Assembly: GCF_023653455.1 (NCBI RefSeq)
Contig: NZ_JAKEDR010000160.1
Location: 1-8,308 of the forward strand
Source: Paraclostridium ghonii
GTDB lineage: Bacteria; Bacillota; Clostridia; Peptostreptococcales; Peptostreptococcaceae
Direction: 5' to 3'
DNA length: 8,308 nucleotides
Part shown: positions 1 to 5,667 of the stretch, piece by piece
How the letters are laid out: each line of letters opens with the position of its first letter
How positions within the stretch are numbered: the stretch's first letter is position 1
Notes under the pieces: generated by a model
The model's input: the letters and a program-made list of their open reading frames with translations, nothing else
What the model was told of the DNA's origin: nothing
Database searches by the model: none
Position numbers and translations under genes: made by a program

Positions 1-1180
1 CGATTGCGTTAAAAATGAGAATCCGAAGATTTTGATATGTAGTGGTGCAAAAAGAGCAGGTAAAACATGGATATTAATATATATATTCTTGGCTCATATT
101 GCGAAATATGAAAACATGGGATTATCCTTTATAATTGGCGGTACAAGTCAAGCTTCTATACGAAGAAATATCCTTGATGATATGGAAAAGATTTTAGGGA
201 AGGAACTCAAACTTGATAAGTCTAACGCATTAGATATATTTGGTAATAAAGTTTATTGCTTTCATGGGGCTACAAGTGATGCATTTAAGCAAATGAGAGG
301 ATTTACTTCTGCGGGGGCTTTATTAAATGAAGCAACTACATTACATGATACTTTCGTAAAAGAAGCTATTTCAAGATGTTCATATGAAGGTGCAAGAATT
401 TACATGGATACAAACCCCGAAAATCCTACTCATACTGTAAAGATAGATTACGTTGATGAAGATGGTCAAAGGTTAAGCAATGGCCAATTAAATATAAAAG
501 CTTTTAACTTTACCATATACGATAATACATTCCTAAATAAAGAATACGTTGAATCAATAGAAGCAGCTACTCCAAGTGGAATGTTTTACGATAGAGATAT
601 TTTAGGGGTATGGGTTGCATCTGAAGGAGTGGTTTATCGAGATTTTAATAAGAATATCCATTATATAAAAGACGTTGACAATGTAGAATTTAAAAAGTAT
701 TTTGCAGGTGTTGACTTCGGATGGGAGCATTACGGTTCTATTGTTTTAATAGGACTTTCCACTGATGGCAAATATTATCTATTAAAAGAATATGCTTCCC
801 AACACAAGGATATTGAATATTGGATTGGAATTGCAAAAGATATTATAAGCCAATATGGAAACATTAATTTTTATTGTGATTATGCTAGACCCGATTATAT
901 AAATAAAATGCGAGTAGCAGGAATAAAAGCATTAAACGCTAGTAAAGAAGTTCTAGAGGGAATAAGTTCTATTGCTACTTTATTTAAAACTAATAAGCTT
1001 CTTGTTTTGGAAAAGAATGTAGATGTATTTAAAAAAGAAATTTACAACTATGTTTGGGCAAAAGGTAAAGATGAGCCTATAAAGTTATATGATGACGTAC
1101 TTGATAGTATTCGATATGCAATTTATAGTGATATGAAGCTTACAGGAAAGAAATTCAATAGGAACAAATACGGAATATAA
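1..1180 (+). CDS. Phage terminase large subunit (TerL), 5'-truncated by the window edge
   Basis: ATPase-nuclease that drives genome packaging into the prohead through the portal and cuts the DNA. The frame is open to the left edge (first full codon at base 2, reading DCVKNENPKI before the TTG at 32), so TTG32 is internal and the true start lies upstream. A Walker A loop SGAKRAGKT is encoded at 41-67. A Walker B-like strand GALLNEA follows at 314-334, with Asn-Glu where Asp-Glu is common; its Glu is at 329-331. A coupling-type motif MDTNPENP starts at 404. The C-terminal RNase H-like nuclease shows its acidic residues in VDFG (Asp at 713-715), FYCDYA (Asp at 878-880) and DDVLDSIRYA (1091-1120). 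These match the PBSX/Terminase_3-6 type of TerL. The gene is followed after 12 bases by a small membrane-protein gene. The family call is firm; the subfamily is inferred. Confidence 0.95.
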   Translation, partial: DCVKNENPKILICSGAKRAGKTWILIYIFLAHIAKYENMGLSFIIGGTSQASIRRNILDDMEKILGKELKLDKSNALDIFGNKVYCFHGATSDAFKQMRGFTSAGALLNEATTLHDTFVKEAISRCSYEGARIYMDTNPENPTHTVKIDYVDEDGQRLSNGQLNIKAFNFTIYDNTFLNKEYVESIEAATPSGMFYDRDILGVWVASEGVVYRDFNKNIHYIKDVDNVEFKKYFAGVDFGWEHYGSIVLIGLSTDGKYYLLKEYASQHKDIEYWIGIAKDIISQYGNINFYCDYARPDYINKMRVAGIKALNASKEVLEGISSIATLFKTNKLLVLEKNVDVFKKEIYNYVWAKGKDEPIKLYDDVLDSIRYAIYSDMKLTGKKFNRNKYGI

Positions 1181-1192
1181 GGGGGGGTTATT

Positions 1193-1363
1193 ATGATATT
1201 TAAACTATGTTATTTATTTACGTTCATAGCTTCAATATTAAATTTATTAGGAATTATAGCTTTAAAATGGTCAACGATATTTATGCCTTCTATAATCGCA
1301 CTTAGTATAAAAATACTATTAATTATAGTGTGTGTTGCGATAGGGTTTATAGCTAGTAAGTAG
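1193..1363 (+). CDS. Small two-helix membrane protein, unknown function
   Basis: A 56-residue open frame beginning MIFKLCYLFTF fills the gap between terminase and portal. It has an ATG start and a strong purine-rich ribosome binding site (run of seven G at 1181-1187, five bases before the ATG), so it is probably translated. Two hydrophobic stretches, about residues 7-24 and 33-54, are separated by a short KWSTIFMP turn. Only four Lys residues carry charge and there is no Asp or Glu. This suggests a hairpin membrane protein. I do not recognise a family. Small membrane proteins in phage late operons can be holin-like, superinfection-exclusion or other accessory proteins, but nothing here separates these, and the place next to packaging genes is unusual for a holin. 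It ends 11 bases before the portal start, whose ribosome binding site immediately follows its stop codon. Confidence 0.7.
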   Translation: MIFKLCYLFTFIASILNLLGIIALKWSTIFMPSIIALSIKILLIIVCVAIGFIASK

Positions 1364-1374
1364 GGGGTGCTATA

Positions 1375-2706
1375 TTGATTAATATATTCGACACAGTAAG
1401 AAAAATTAAAATGGATAAAGATACTGTGTTTTCTGAAAAAGTTATTTTGAAGCTTATAGAAGACCATCAAAAAGAACGCAACCGAATACTTGAAATGAAA
1501 AAGTATTACAACAATATGAATGACATACTTAATAGATCCTATACTGATTCAAACAAACCACAAAATAAATTAAGTCATAATTATGCCGCTTACATAACAG
1601 ATAACTTTGTAGGTTACATGGTAGGAAAACCAATAAGTTATAAATCACATAACAAAGATTTGCTTGATAAGATAAGTGAAAGCTTCTTATACAATGATGA
1701 AATAGACAATAATACAACTTTAGCACAAGAGCAATCAATCTGTGGTTATGCGTACGAACTTTTATATACAGATAACGCTTCTGATTTAAGGTTTAAATGT
1801 TTAGATACTGAAAATACTATAGTTGTGTATGATAACTCCCTTGAAGAAGCTGAAATATTTGCTATCCTATACAATGAATTAGATAAGGACAAACTTAGGA
1901 TTTACACTTATGACAATAATAGTATTAAGGAATATATAAAAGAGAATGATAAGCTAACGCTTAAATTAGGTTCAGAACATTTTTTCGGTCAAGTTCCTAT
2001 CTCAACTTATGAAAACAATAGACAAAGAATAGGGGACTTTGAAAAGGCTATAAGTATTATAAATGCTTACGATAAAGCTGAATCAGACACAGCTAACGAC
2101 TTTGAATACTTTACAAATGCAATACTAATGATAAAGGGCGTTTTGATTGAGGAAGAGGATGAAAAGGGTAAACCACTTAATTTTAAAGAAAATAGAGTTT
2201 TAAACTTTTCTGGCATGGATGGAGATGCAGGATATCTTATCAAAAACATAAATGATACTGCACTTGAAAACTATAAGAACAGGCTTAATAAAGATATTCA
2301 TAAATTTTCAAATGTTGTAGATATGTCAGACGAAAACTTTGCAGGTAATCTTAGCGGGATAGCCATTAAGTATAAGCTTCTTACTATGGAAAATGCTACT
2401 GCTATAAAAGAATCCAAATTTAGAAAAGGCATTATGAAGCGAATAGAGTTAATGACTATACACTTTAAAATAGCTAATAACTCTGATTTTACATACTTAG
2501 ATATAAAGCCTATATTTACTCGTAATATCCCATCTAATGACACAGAAACGGTTACAATGGTTAGAGATTTAACGGGCATCGTTTCAAATGAAACACTATT
2601 ATCTCAATTACCTTTTGTGGAGGACGTAGAAGCTGAAATAAAAGCAATAGATAAGGAAAAAGAAAAGGAATTTGGAGAATATGAGATAAACCCAAAACAC
2701 GAATAA
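1375..2706 (+). CDS. Phage portal protein, SPP1 gp6-like
   Basis: Forms the dodecameric ring at one capsid vertex through which DNA enters and leaves, and docks the terminase and connector. The 443 residues fit the SPP1-type portal family (typically 440-500). Recognisable stretches are NKLSHNYAAYITDNFVGYMV (64-83) followed by GKPISY (84-89); the VPISTYENNRQRIGDFE block (207-223); and NLSGIAIKYKLLTMENA (325-341) near the tunnel/stem helices. The end is acidic and helical (LPFVEDVEAEIKAIDKE, 412-428). The TTG start is chosen because AGGGGGTG at 1362-1369 sits five bases upstream. An internal ATG at 1411 (residue 13) has no such site. The start codon is less certain than the function. Spacing to the neighbours is short, consistent with one operon. 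Confidence 0.93.
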   Translation: MINIFDTVRKIKMDKDTVFSEKVILKLIEDHQKERNRILEMKKYYNNMNDILNRSYTDSNKPQNKLSHNYAAYITDNFVGYMVGKPISYKSHNKDLLDKISESFLYNDEIDNNTTLAQEQSICGYAYELLYTDNASDLRFKCLDTENTIVVYDNSLEEAEIFAILYNELDKDKLRIYTYDNNSIKEYIKENDKLTLKLGSEHFFGQVPISTYENNRQRIGDFEKAISIINAYDKAESDTANDFEYFTNAILMIKGVLIEEEDEKGKPLNFKENRVLNFSGMDGDAGYLIKNINDTALENYKNRLNKDIHKFSNVVDMSDENFAGNLSGIAIKYKLLTMENATAIKESKFRKGIMKRIELMTIHFKIANNSDFTYLDIKPIFTRNIPSNDTETVTMVRDLTGIVSNETLLSQLPFVEDVEAEIKAIDKEKEKEFGEYEINPKHE

Positions 2707-2725
2707 TGCGAGGAAGATGTTGTAA

Positions 2726-3493
2726 ATGAAGAATAGGGATTATTGGTTAAAAAGAGCTATGATTGATGATAAATTAGCTGAAAAGGATACTGAAAAGATA
2801 GTTAAGAAGCTTAAAAAAGAGTTAGTTAATACTAAAAGAGAAATTAAAAAAGAATTAGCTTATTTGTATTCAGATATAGATGGAAATAATGGATATGCAA
2901 AATATAGACTAGAATCGGTTTTAAACTCAATTAACTCACTACTTGATAATTTATACCATAAAGAGCAAGAATTGCTTAATAATAGCCTTATAGAGCGTTA
3001 TATGTATACATACAATGAGAAGCTTGAACAATTGAATGCAAATTCTAGCTTCAATATGATAAGTGCAAGTTTAGCTAAAGAAGCTATAAAGACTAATTGG
3101 TCGGGGCTTACATTCTCTGAAAGAATATGGGAAAACCGAAGACGATTAGCTTTAGTTATTAAGACAGAGTTAAATAATGGACTTAAGCGTGGTAATTCTA
3201 TACAAGATATGAGCAGAGTTGTATCAAGTAAGCTTAATGTTACTATAAAAGAGGCAAGGAGATTAGTTAGGACTGAAACTTGTTGGGTGCAAACTAAAGC
3301 TACAGTTGATTCTTACTCTAAAGCTGGACTTACCCAATACGAGTTTTGTGCTTATCTAGATGGTAGAACAAGTGATACATGCAGAAGCTTAGACTGTAAG
3401 GTGTTTGATATTAAGGACTTTATGCCAGGGGTTAATGCTCCGCCCATGCATTGTAATTGTAGAAGTTGTATATTGCCAGTAACAAAAGAATAG
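2726..3493 (+). CDS. Minor head protein, Mu gpF / SPP1 gp7-like
   Basis: A few copies of this protein are usually packed in the head near the portal, where family members aid procapsid assembly or DNA ejection. Of 255 residues, the N-terminal part is long, charged and helical (about 15-105). The C-terminal Mu gpF-like domain covers about 125-252. It contains WSGLTFSERIWENRR (125-139), EARRLVRTET (176-185), then YLDGRTSDTCRSLDC (210-224) and APPMHCNCRSC (238-248). The Cys/His pattern (Cys 208, 219, 224, 243, 245, 248; His 242) is the diagnostic part and may bind metal. The ATG is preceded by GAGGAAG at 2710-2716. Placement right after the portal is the family's normal position. The last codons contain one AGTAAC hexamer (3478-3483), the first member of the repeat field that follows. 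Confidence 0.92.
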   Translation: MKNRDYWLKRAMIDDKLAEKDTEKIVKKLKKELVNTKREIKKELAYLYSDIDGNNGYAKYRLESVLNSINSLLDNLYHKEQELLNNSLIERYMYTYNEKLEQLNANSSFNMISASLAKEAIKTNWSGLTFSERIWENRRRLALVIKTELNNGLKRGNSIQDMSRVVSSKLNVTIKEARRLVRTETCWVQTKATVDSYSKAGLTQYEFCAYLDGRTSDTCRSLDCKVFDIKDFMPGVNAPPMHCNCRSCILPVTKE

Positions 3494-3494
3494 G

Positions 3495-3518
3495 TGGTTA
3501 CTATTTAAGTTACTAAAA
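3495..3518 (+). repeat. Left arm of 24-bp inverted repeat
   Basis: Begins TGGTTACTATTT and ends AGTTACTAAAA. It matches the reverse complement of 3811-3834 at 23 of 24 positions, the single mismatch being base 3507 (A against T). It contains two GTTACT cores. The left end lies one base after the stop codon of the minor head gene. No target-site duplication is visible outside the arms. Confidence 0.85.
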
Positions 3519-3584
3519 TTTTTAAAATAGTAACCGTTTTAGTAACCGTAAGAATATAGTGTTTTCAATATATATAGATATATA

Positions 3585-3611
3585 GTTACTAAAGTTACTA
3601 AAGTTACTAAA
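3585..3611 (+). repeat. Three tandem 9-bp iterons (GTTACTAAA)
   Basis: Three perfect head-to-tail copies of GTTACTAAA without spacer, at 3585-3593, 3594-3602 and 3603-3611. They are flanked on both sides by AT-rich sequence. The arrangement looks like iterons, that is tandem sites for a DNA-binding protein, but no matching protein is encoded in the window. Confidence 0.9.
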
Positions 3612-3694
3612 TATATTTTATACACCTATATAAAGGAAAAATATTAAGATTTATATATATATAAATAAAAAGTATAGTGCTATCTGAAAAAGTT

Positions 3695-3709
3695 AGTTAC
3701 TTTAGTAAC
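3695..3709. repeat. Inverted pair GTTACT-TT-AGTAAC
   Basis: GTTACT (3696-3701) and AGTAAC (3704-3709) form a perfect inverted repeat with a two-base centre. It is followed at 3711-3720 by the perfect palindrome GAGTATACTC. The 15 bases 3695-3709 recur exactly, on the opposite strand, inside the major capsid gene at 5225-5239. Confidence 0.8.
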
Positions 3710-3758
3710 CGAGTATACTCTTAAAGGCTACATAAAAGTAATTGCAATACTTAGAGGC

Positions 3759-3777
3759 AGTTACTAAAGTAGTAACT
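3759..3777. repeat. Inverted pair AGTTACT-5 nt-AGTAACT
   Basis: AGTTACT (3759-3765) and AGTAACT (3771-3777) form a perfect 7-bp inverted repeat around the spacer AAAGT. The geometry differs from the 3696-3709 pair (two-base centre). This argues against one fixed dimer spacing and for clustered monomer sites or RNA stems. Confidence 0.8.
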
Positions 3778-3810
3778 AAATGCTTAAAATTGGCTATTTT
3801 TTTAGTAACT

Positions 3811-3834
3811 TTTTAGTAACTAAAATAGTAACCA
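3811..3834 (-). repeat. Right arm of 24-bp inverted repeat
   Basis: Reverse complement of 3495-3518 with one mismatch (base 3822 opposite 3507). It contains AGTAAC at 3815 and 3827 and ends AGTAACCA. The sequence beyond it is AT-rich and leads into the terminator at 3858. No duplicated flank shared with the left arm was found. Confidence 0.85.
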
Positions 3835-3857
3835 ATAAAAATAATAAATGTTTATGT

Positions 3858-3879
3858 GAAGCTATTAAGCTTCTTTTTT
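3858..3879 (+). terminator. Rho-independent terminator upstream of the scaffold gene
   Basis: GAAGCT (3858-3863), loop ATTA, AGCTTC (3868-3873), followed by six T (3874-3879). The 6-bp stem is short, so termination may be partial. It lies inside the late gene cluster, between the repeat field and the scaffold, so downstream capsid genes need read-through or a promoter of their own. Its 3' half and tail (3868-3886) match those of the terminator after the capsid unit at 17 of 19 positions. Confidence 0.7.
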
Positions 3880-3895
3880 ATTGTCTTTTACTTGT

Positions 3896-3965
3896 TAGAC
3901 GTTAAATAAACATGGATTTAACAGTCTACACAGACTTAAAACTTGGAAGGAGATTTTTAAAATGA
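3896..3965 (+). promoter_or_regulatory. Hairpin-rich leader with 17-codon open frame before the scaffold
   Basis: TAGACGTTAAAT (3896-3907) pairs with 3916-3928 to give a 12-bp stem with one bulged A (3923) and an eight-base loop. An alternative hairpin AGTCT-ACAC-AGACT (3923-3936) uses some of the same bases, so the two cannot form together. A short frame MDLTVYTDLKLGRRFLK starts at the ATG in the first loop (3912). Its stop overlaps the scaffold start as ATGA (3962-3965), and it spans the scaffold's AAGGAG site (3947-3952). This could be a translational control leader. The short frame has no clear ribosome binding site, so I do not call it a gene. Confidence 0.4.
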
Positions 3966-4573
3966 AAGTTGAAAATAACGCTAGCGAAATGTTAAAAATG
4001 AATATTCAATTATTGGCATCCGATGAAGCTCAAAATATAGATAATGAAAACGTAAATGATGATAATGTTCAAAGTGATACGAATGAAAAAGAAGAATCTG
4101 TTACAAGTGAAAAGACTTTTACACAAGATGATATAGACAAAATAATTTCTAAAAAGCTTAAGCAATGGGAAAAGAAAACAGAAGAAAAAACTAAGCAAAT
4201 AGAGGAAGCTGAAAAGCTTAAGGCTATGTCTGAAACTGAAAGACAACAAGCTGAAATGAAAAAACAACTTGATGAATTTAATAAGATGAAAGCTGAAATG
4301 GCGAGGGAAAAGTTATCGGGTCAAGTTGTAAAGGAATTAGCTTCTAGGGAATTACCTATCGAGTATGCAGAGTATGTAATGGTTGAAGGTGATGCAGAGG
4401 CTACAATGGACAGATTAACTACATTCGCAGAAAAGTATAAAACAGATATCCAAGCAGAAGTAGACAGACAAGTGCAAGAAAGATTAAGGGGTAACGCTCC
4501 TAAGGGAATGATATCAACAAATAACTCTACAAAGGTTGAAGATTCAGCTTTCTTGAAAGGGTTTAGAGGTTAA
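3962..4573 (+). CDS. Capsid scaffolding protein, DUF4355-like
   Basis: Internal scaffold that directs assembly of the major capsid protein into a procapsid and is then lost. The 203 residues are highly charged and mostly helical. They begin with a MNIQLLASDE segment (13-22) like the N-terminal motif of many phage scaffolds. An acidic Asn/Asp-rich linker follows (23-50). The FTQDDIDKIISKKLKQWEKK block (53-72) is typical of DUF4355-type proteins. A Lys/Glu-rich coiled-coil-like helix runs to about 118, and the C-terminus is basic (APKGMISTNN; SAFLKGFRG) and could contact the capsid. The ATG at 3962 is supported by AAGGAG nine bases upstream. Internal ATGs at 3989 and 3998 would give the shorter N-terminus seen in relatives but lack a good site. 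Position directly before the capsid gene fits the role. Confidence 0.88.
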   Translation: MKVENNASEMLKMNIQLLASDEAQNIDNENVNDDNVQSDTNEKEESVTSEKTFTQDDIDKIISKKLKQWEKKTEEKTKQIEEAEKLKAMSETERQQAEMKKQLDEFNKMKAEMAREKLSGQVVKELASRELPIEYAEYVMVEGDAEATMDRLTTFAEKYKTDIQAEVDRQVQERLRGNAPKGMISTNNSTKVEDSAFLKGFRG

Positions 4574-4615
4574 TAAAGAAAATAAAAATAATAGGTTATG
4601 TAAGGAGATTTAAGT

Positions 4616-5437
4616 ATGAGTATAGATTATGCAAAAGATTATAGTGGAGTAGTAGACGAGAGGTTTTCAGAGGTATCTAAAACAGATGGATTTATTAATA
4701 AAGATTTTGAATTTGTAGGTGCTAAAACTGTATCTGTTCAAGCAGTTGGAGTTGCCACAATGAATGATTATGATAGAGTTGGAAATGGTTCAAGATATGG
4801 TTCGATAGAAACTTTAAGCGTAGCTTCTCAAGAAATGACAATGAAAAAAGATAGATCGTTTACATTTGCAATAGATAAAATGGATAATGATGAAACTAAA
4901 AGAGCCTTAGAATCGGGGAAAGCTTTAAAAAGACAAATAGACGAAGTTATAACTCCCGAAATAGATGCATATAGATTTGCTGAAATGGTAAAGGTTGCTA
5001 AAACTACTAAAACAGAAGCTTTAACTGTTGAAAATATATATGACATGATAACAGAAGCTTCTGAAAAGCTAGATGAAGATAAAGTTCCTACTGTTGGCAG
5101 ACAAATAGCAGTTAATCCAGCTACATTTAAACTTATGAAACAGTCTAAGGAAATTATTTTAAATACAGACATAGGTCAAGATTTGAGAATGAAAGGGATA
5201 ATAGCTGAAATAGACGGTATGTATGTTACTAAAGTAACTTCTAAAACTTTAGGAGCGAATATAGGGTTTATAGTGGCACATCCTTCTGCAACTACTGCTC
5301 CTATAAAGTTAGCTGAATATAAAGTTCATCAAGATGCTCCGGGCGTATCGGGTGAATTGGTAGAAGGTAGAGTTTATTATGATGCTTTCGTTTTAAATAA
5401 TAAAAAGTGTGCTATATACGTTCATAAAAACGCCTAA
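4616..5437 (+). CDS. Major capsid protein (HK97-fold type)
   Basis: Main shell subunit of the head. The 273 residues lie between a scaffold and neck genes, the standard place for the capsid gene. The protein starts MSIDYAKDYSGVVDERF. It has a Gly-rich segment VGNGSRYGSIET (55-66) and a long amphipathic helical part (92-128). A domain with GRQIAVNPATFKLMKQSKE (161-179) follows, and the end is SGELVEGRVYYDAFVLNNKK (245-264) then CAIYVHKNA. The GRVYYDAFVL...IYVH ending is common in short HK97-fold capsid proteins of Firmicute phages. AAGGAG at 4602-4607 lies eight bases before the ATG. There is no N-terminal protease-cleaved delta domain; the separate scaffold takes that part. The last 29 bases overlap the widest frame of the next gene. 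The call rests on context and general sequence style rather than a catalytic motif. Confidence 0.88.
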   Translation: MSIDYAKDYSGVVDERFSEVSKTDGFINKDFEFVGAKTVSVQAVGVATMNDYDRVGNGSRYGSIETLSVASQEMTMKKDRSFTFAIDKMDNDETKRALESGKALKRQIDEVITPEIDAYRFAEMVKVAKTTKTEALTVENIYDMITEASEKLDEDKVPTVGRQIAVNPATFKLMKQSKEIILNTDIGQDLRMKGIIAEIDGMYVTKVTSKTLGANIGFIVAHPSATTAPIKLAEYKVHQDAPGVSGELVEGRVYYDAFVLNNKKCAIYVHKNA

Positions 5438-5627
5438 CAAATCAAGTGCTTCAAGGGTTGATAAGGAGGTTTCTATTCCTCCTATCGGCTTAGTGGAAGA
5501 AGTGGAAGCCCCACAACAAGATTTGAATAGCTTAACAGTTACTGAATTAAAGGCTATCGCAAAAGGGAATGGGATAGTTGGATATTCTAATATGACTAAA
5601 GCTGAATTAATAGAGAGGTTAGGTTAA
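5409..5627 (+). CDS. Small HeH/Rho-N (SAP-like) domain protein, start uncertain
   Basis: The C-terminal half, LNSLTVTELKAIAKGNGIVG then YSNMTKAELIERLG, is a clear helix-extended-helix (Rho termination factor N-terminal-like) domain. Such small proteins follow the capsid gene in many Firmicute phages; their role is not settled, and nucleic-acid binding is inferred from the fold. The widest frame (72 residues) starts at GTG5409 inside the capsid gene, with no ribosome binding site. A perfect AAGGAGG lies at 5463-5469, but the only codon at good spacing in this frame is ATT5475. GTG5493 is 23 bases away. The frame is +1 relative to the capsid, so a capsid extension by frameshift, an ATT start, or a sequencing indel are alternatives. 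The coding sense of the domain is firm; the N-terminus is not. Confidence 0.7.
   Translation: MLYTFIKTPNKSSASRVDKEVSIPPIGLVEEVEAPQQDLNSLTVTELKAIAKGNGIVGYSNMTKAELIERLG
5463..5483 (+). promoter_or_regulatory. Ribosome binding site inside a perfect hairpin
   Basis: AAGGAGG (5463-5469) is a full-strength Shine-Dalgarno sequence. AGGAGG (5464-5469) pairs perfectly with CCTCCT (5478-5483) around the loop TTTCTATT. The stem would hide the site in the mRNA. It lies 26 bases after the capsid stop, in the linker of the HeH-domain frame, with ATT at 5475 as the nearest in-frame codon at normal spacing. It could be a regulated internal start or a chance run. Confidence 0.5.
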
Positions 5628-5642
5628 TCCTAGCTTCTTTTT
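5615..5642 (+). terminator. Rho-independent terminator after the capsid unit
   Basis: GAGGTTAGG (5615-5623) pairs with CCTAGCTTC (5629-5637), nine pairs including two G-U, loop TTAAT, followed by five T (5638-5642). The stop codon of the HeH-domain gene (5625-5627) lies in the loop. Neck and tail genes follow directly with no obvious promoter, so it probably attenuates rather than ends transcription. Confidence 0.7.
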
Positions 5643-5667
5643 ATTTGTCTAAAAGGCAGGTGAAAAT

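Larger units (their letters stand above)
3495..3834. repeat. Non-coding field of GTTACTAAA repeats in both orientations, bounded by 24-bp inverted repeats
   Basis: This 340-bp stretch holds no usable open frame. It is packed with one motif. The 9-mer GTTACTAAA occurs five times on the + strand (3509, 3585, 3594, 3603, 3760) and four times as its complement TTTAGTAAC (3538, 3701, 3801, 3812). The core hexamer GTTACT/AGTAAC occurs 14 times here plus once in the preceding gene's end (3478). Other structure includes an 11-bp inverted repeat (3496-3506 with 3525-3535), a 13-bp direct repeat (3523-3535 and 3821-3833), and the palindromes GAGTATACTC (3711-3720) and TTTATATATATATAAA (3650-3665). It starts one base after the minor head gene's stop. 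Candidate roles are protein-binding iterons, a structured late-mRNA element, or a small non-autonomous insertion. The repeats are directly seen; the role is unknown. Confidence 0.9.

Noticed and set aside
32..34. TTG as start of the terminase
   Set aside because: The frame is open to the window edge and the Walker A motif begins only three codons later; a real TerL has more residues before it.
1210..1470. Minus-strand open frames here and opposite the portal, scaffold, capsid, terminator and sheath genes
   Set aside because: They lie opposite well-supported + strand genes, lack ribosome binding sites and recognisable domains, and have the biased composition of antisense reading of AT-rich genes.
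3742..3770. Possible promoter TTGCAA - 17 bases - TAAAGT
   Set aside because: Each hexamer matches the consensus at only four of six positions; such matches are frequent in AT-rich DNA and no supporting signal was seen.
3495..3834. CRISPR array
   Set aside because: Repeats are only 6-13 bases, occur in both orientations and have irregular spacing, unlike CRISPR repeats and spacers.
3881..3921. Promoter for the capsid unit after the terminator
   Set aside because: Candidates such as TTGTCT or TTGTTA have only poor -10 partners; no convincing pair was found.
3912..3965. 17-codon frame MDLTVYTDLKLGRRFLK as a gene
   Set aside because: No ribosome binding site and too short to judge; kept only as part of the leader description.
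5420..5437. -1 frameshift at AAA AAC near the capsid end
   Set aside because: The -1 frame closes after about 20 codons and does not reach the HeH domain; the heptamer also starts with T rather than A.
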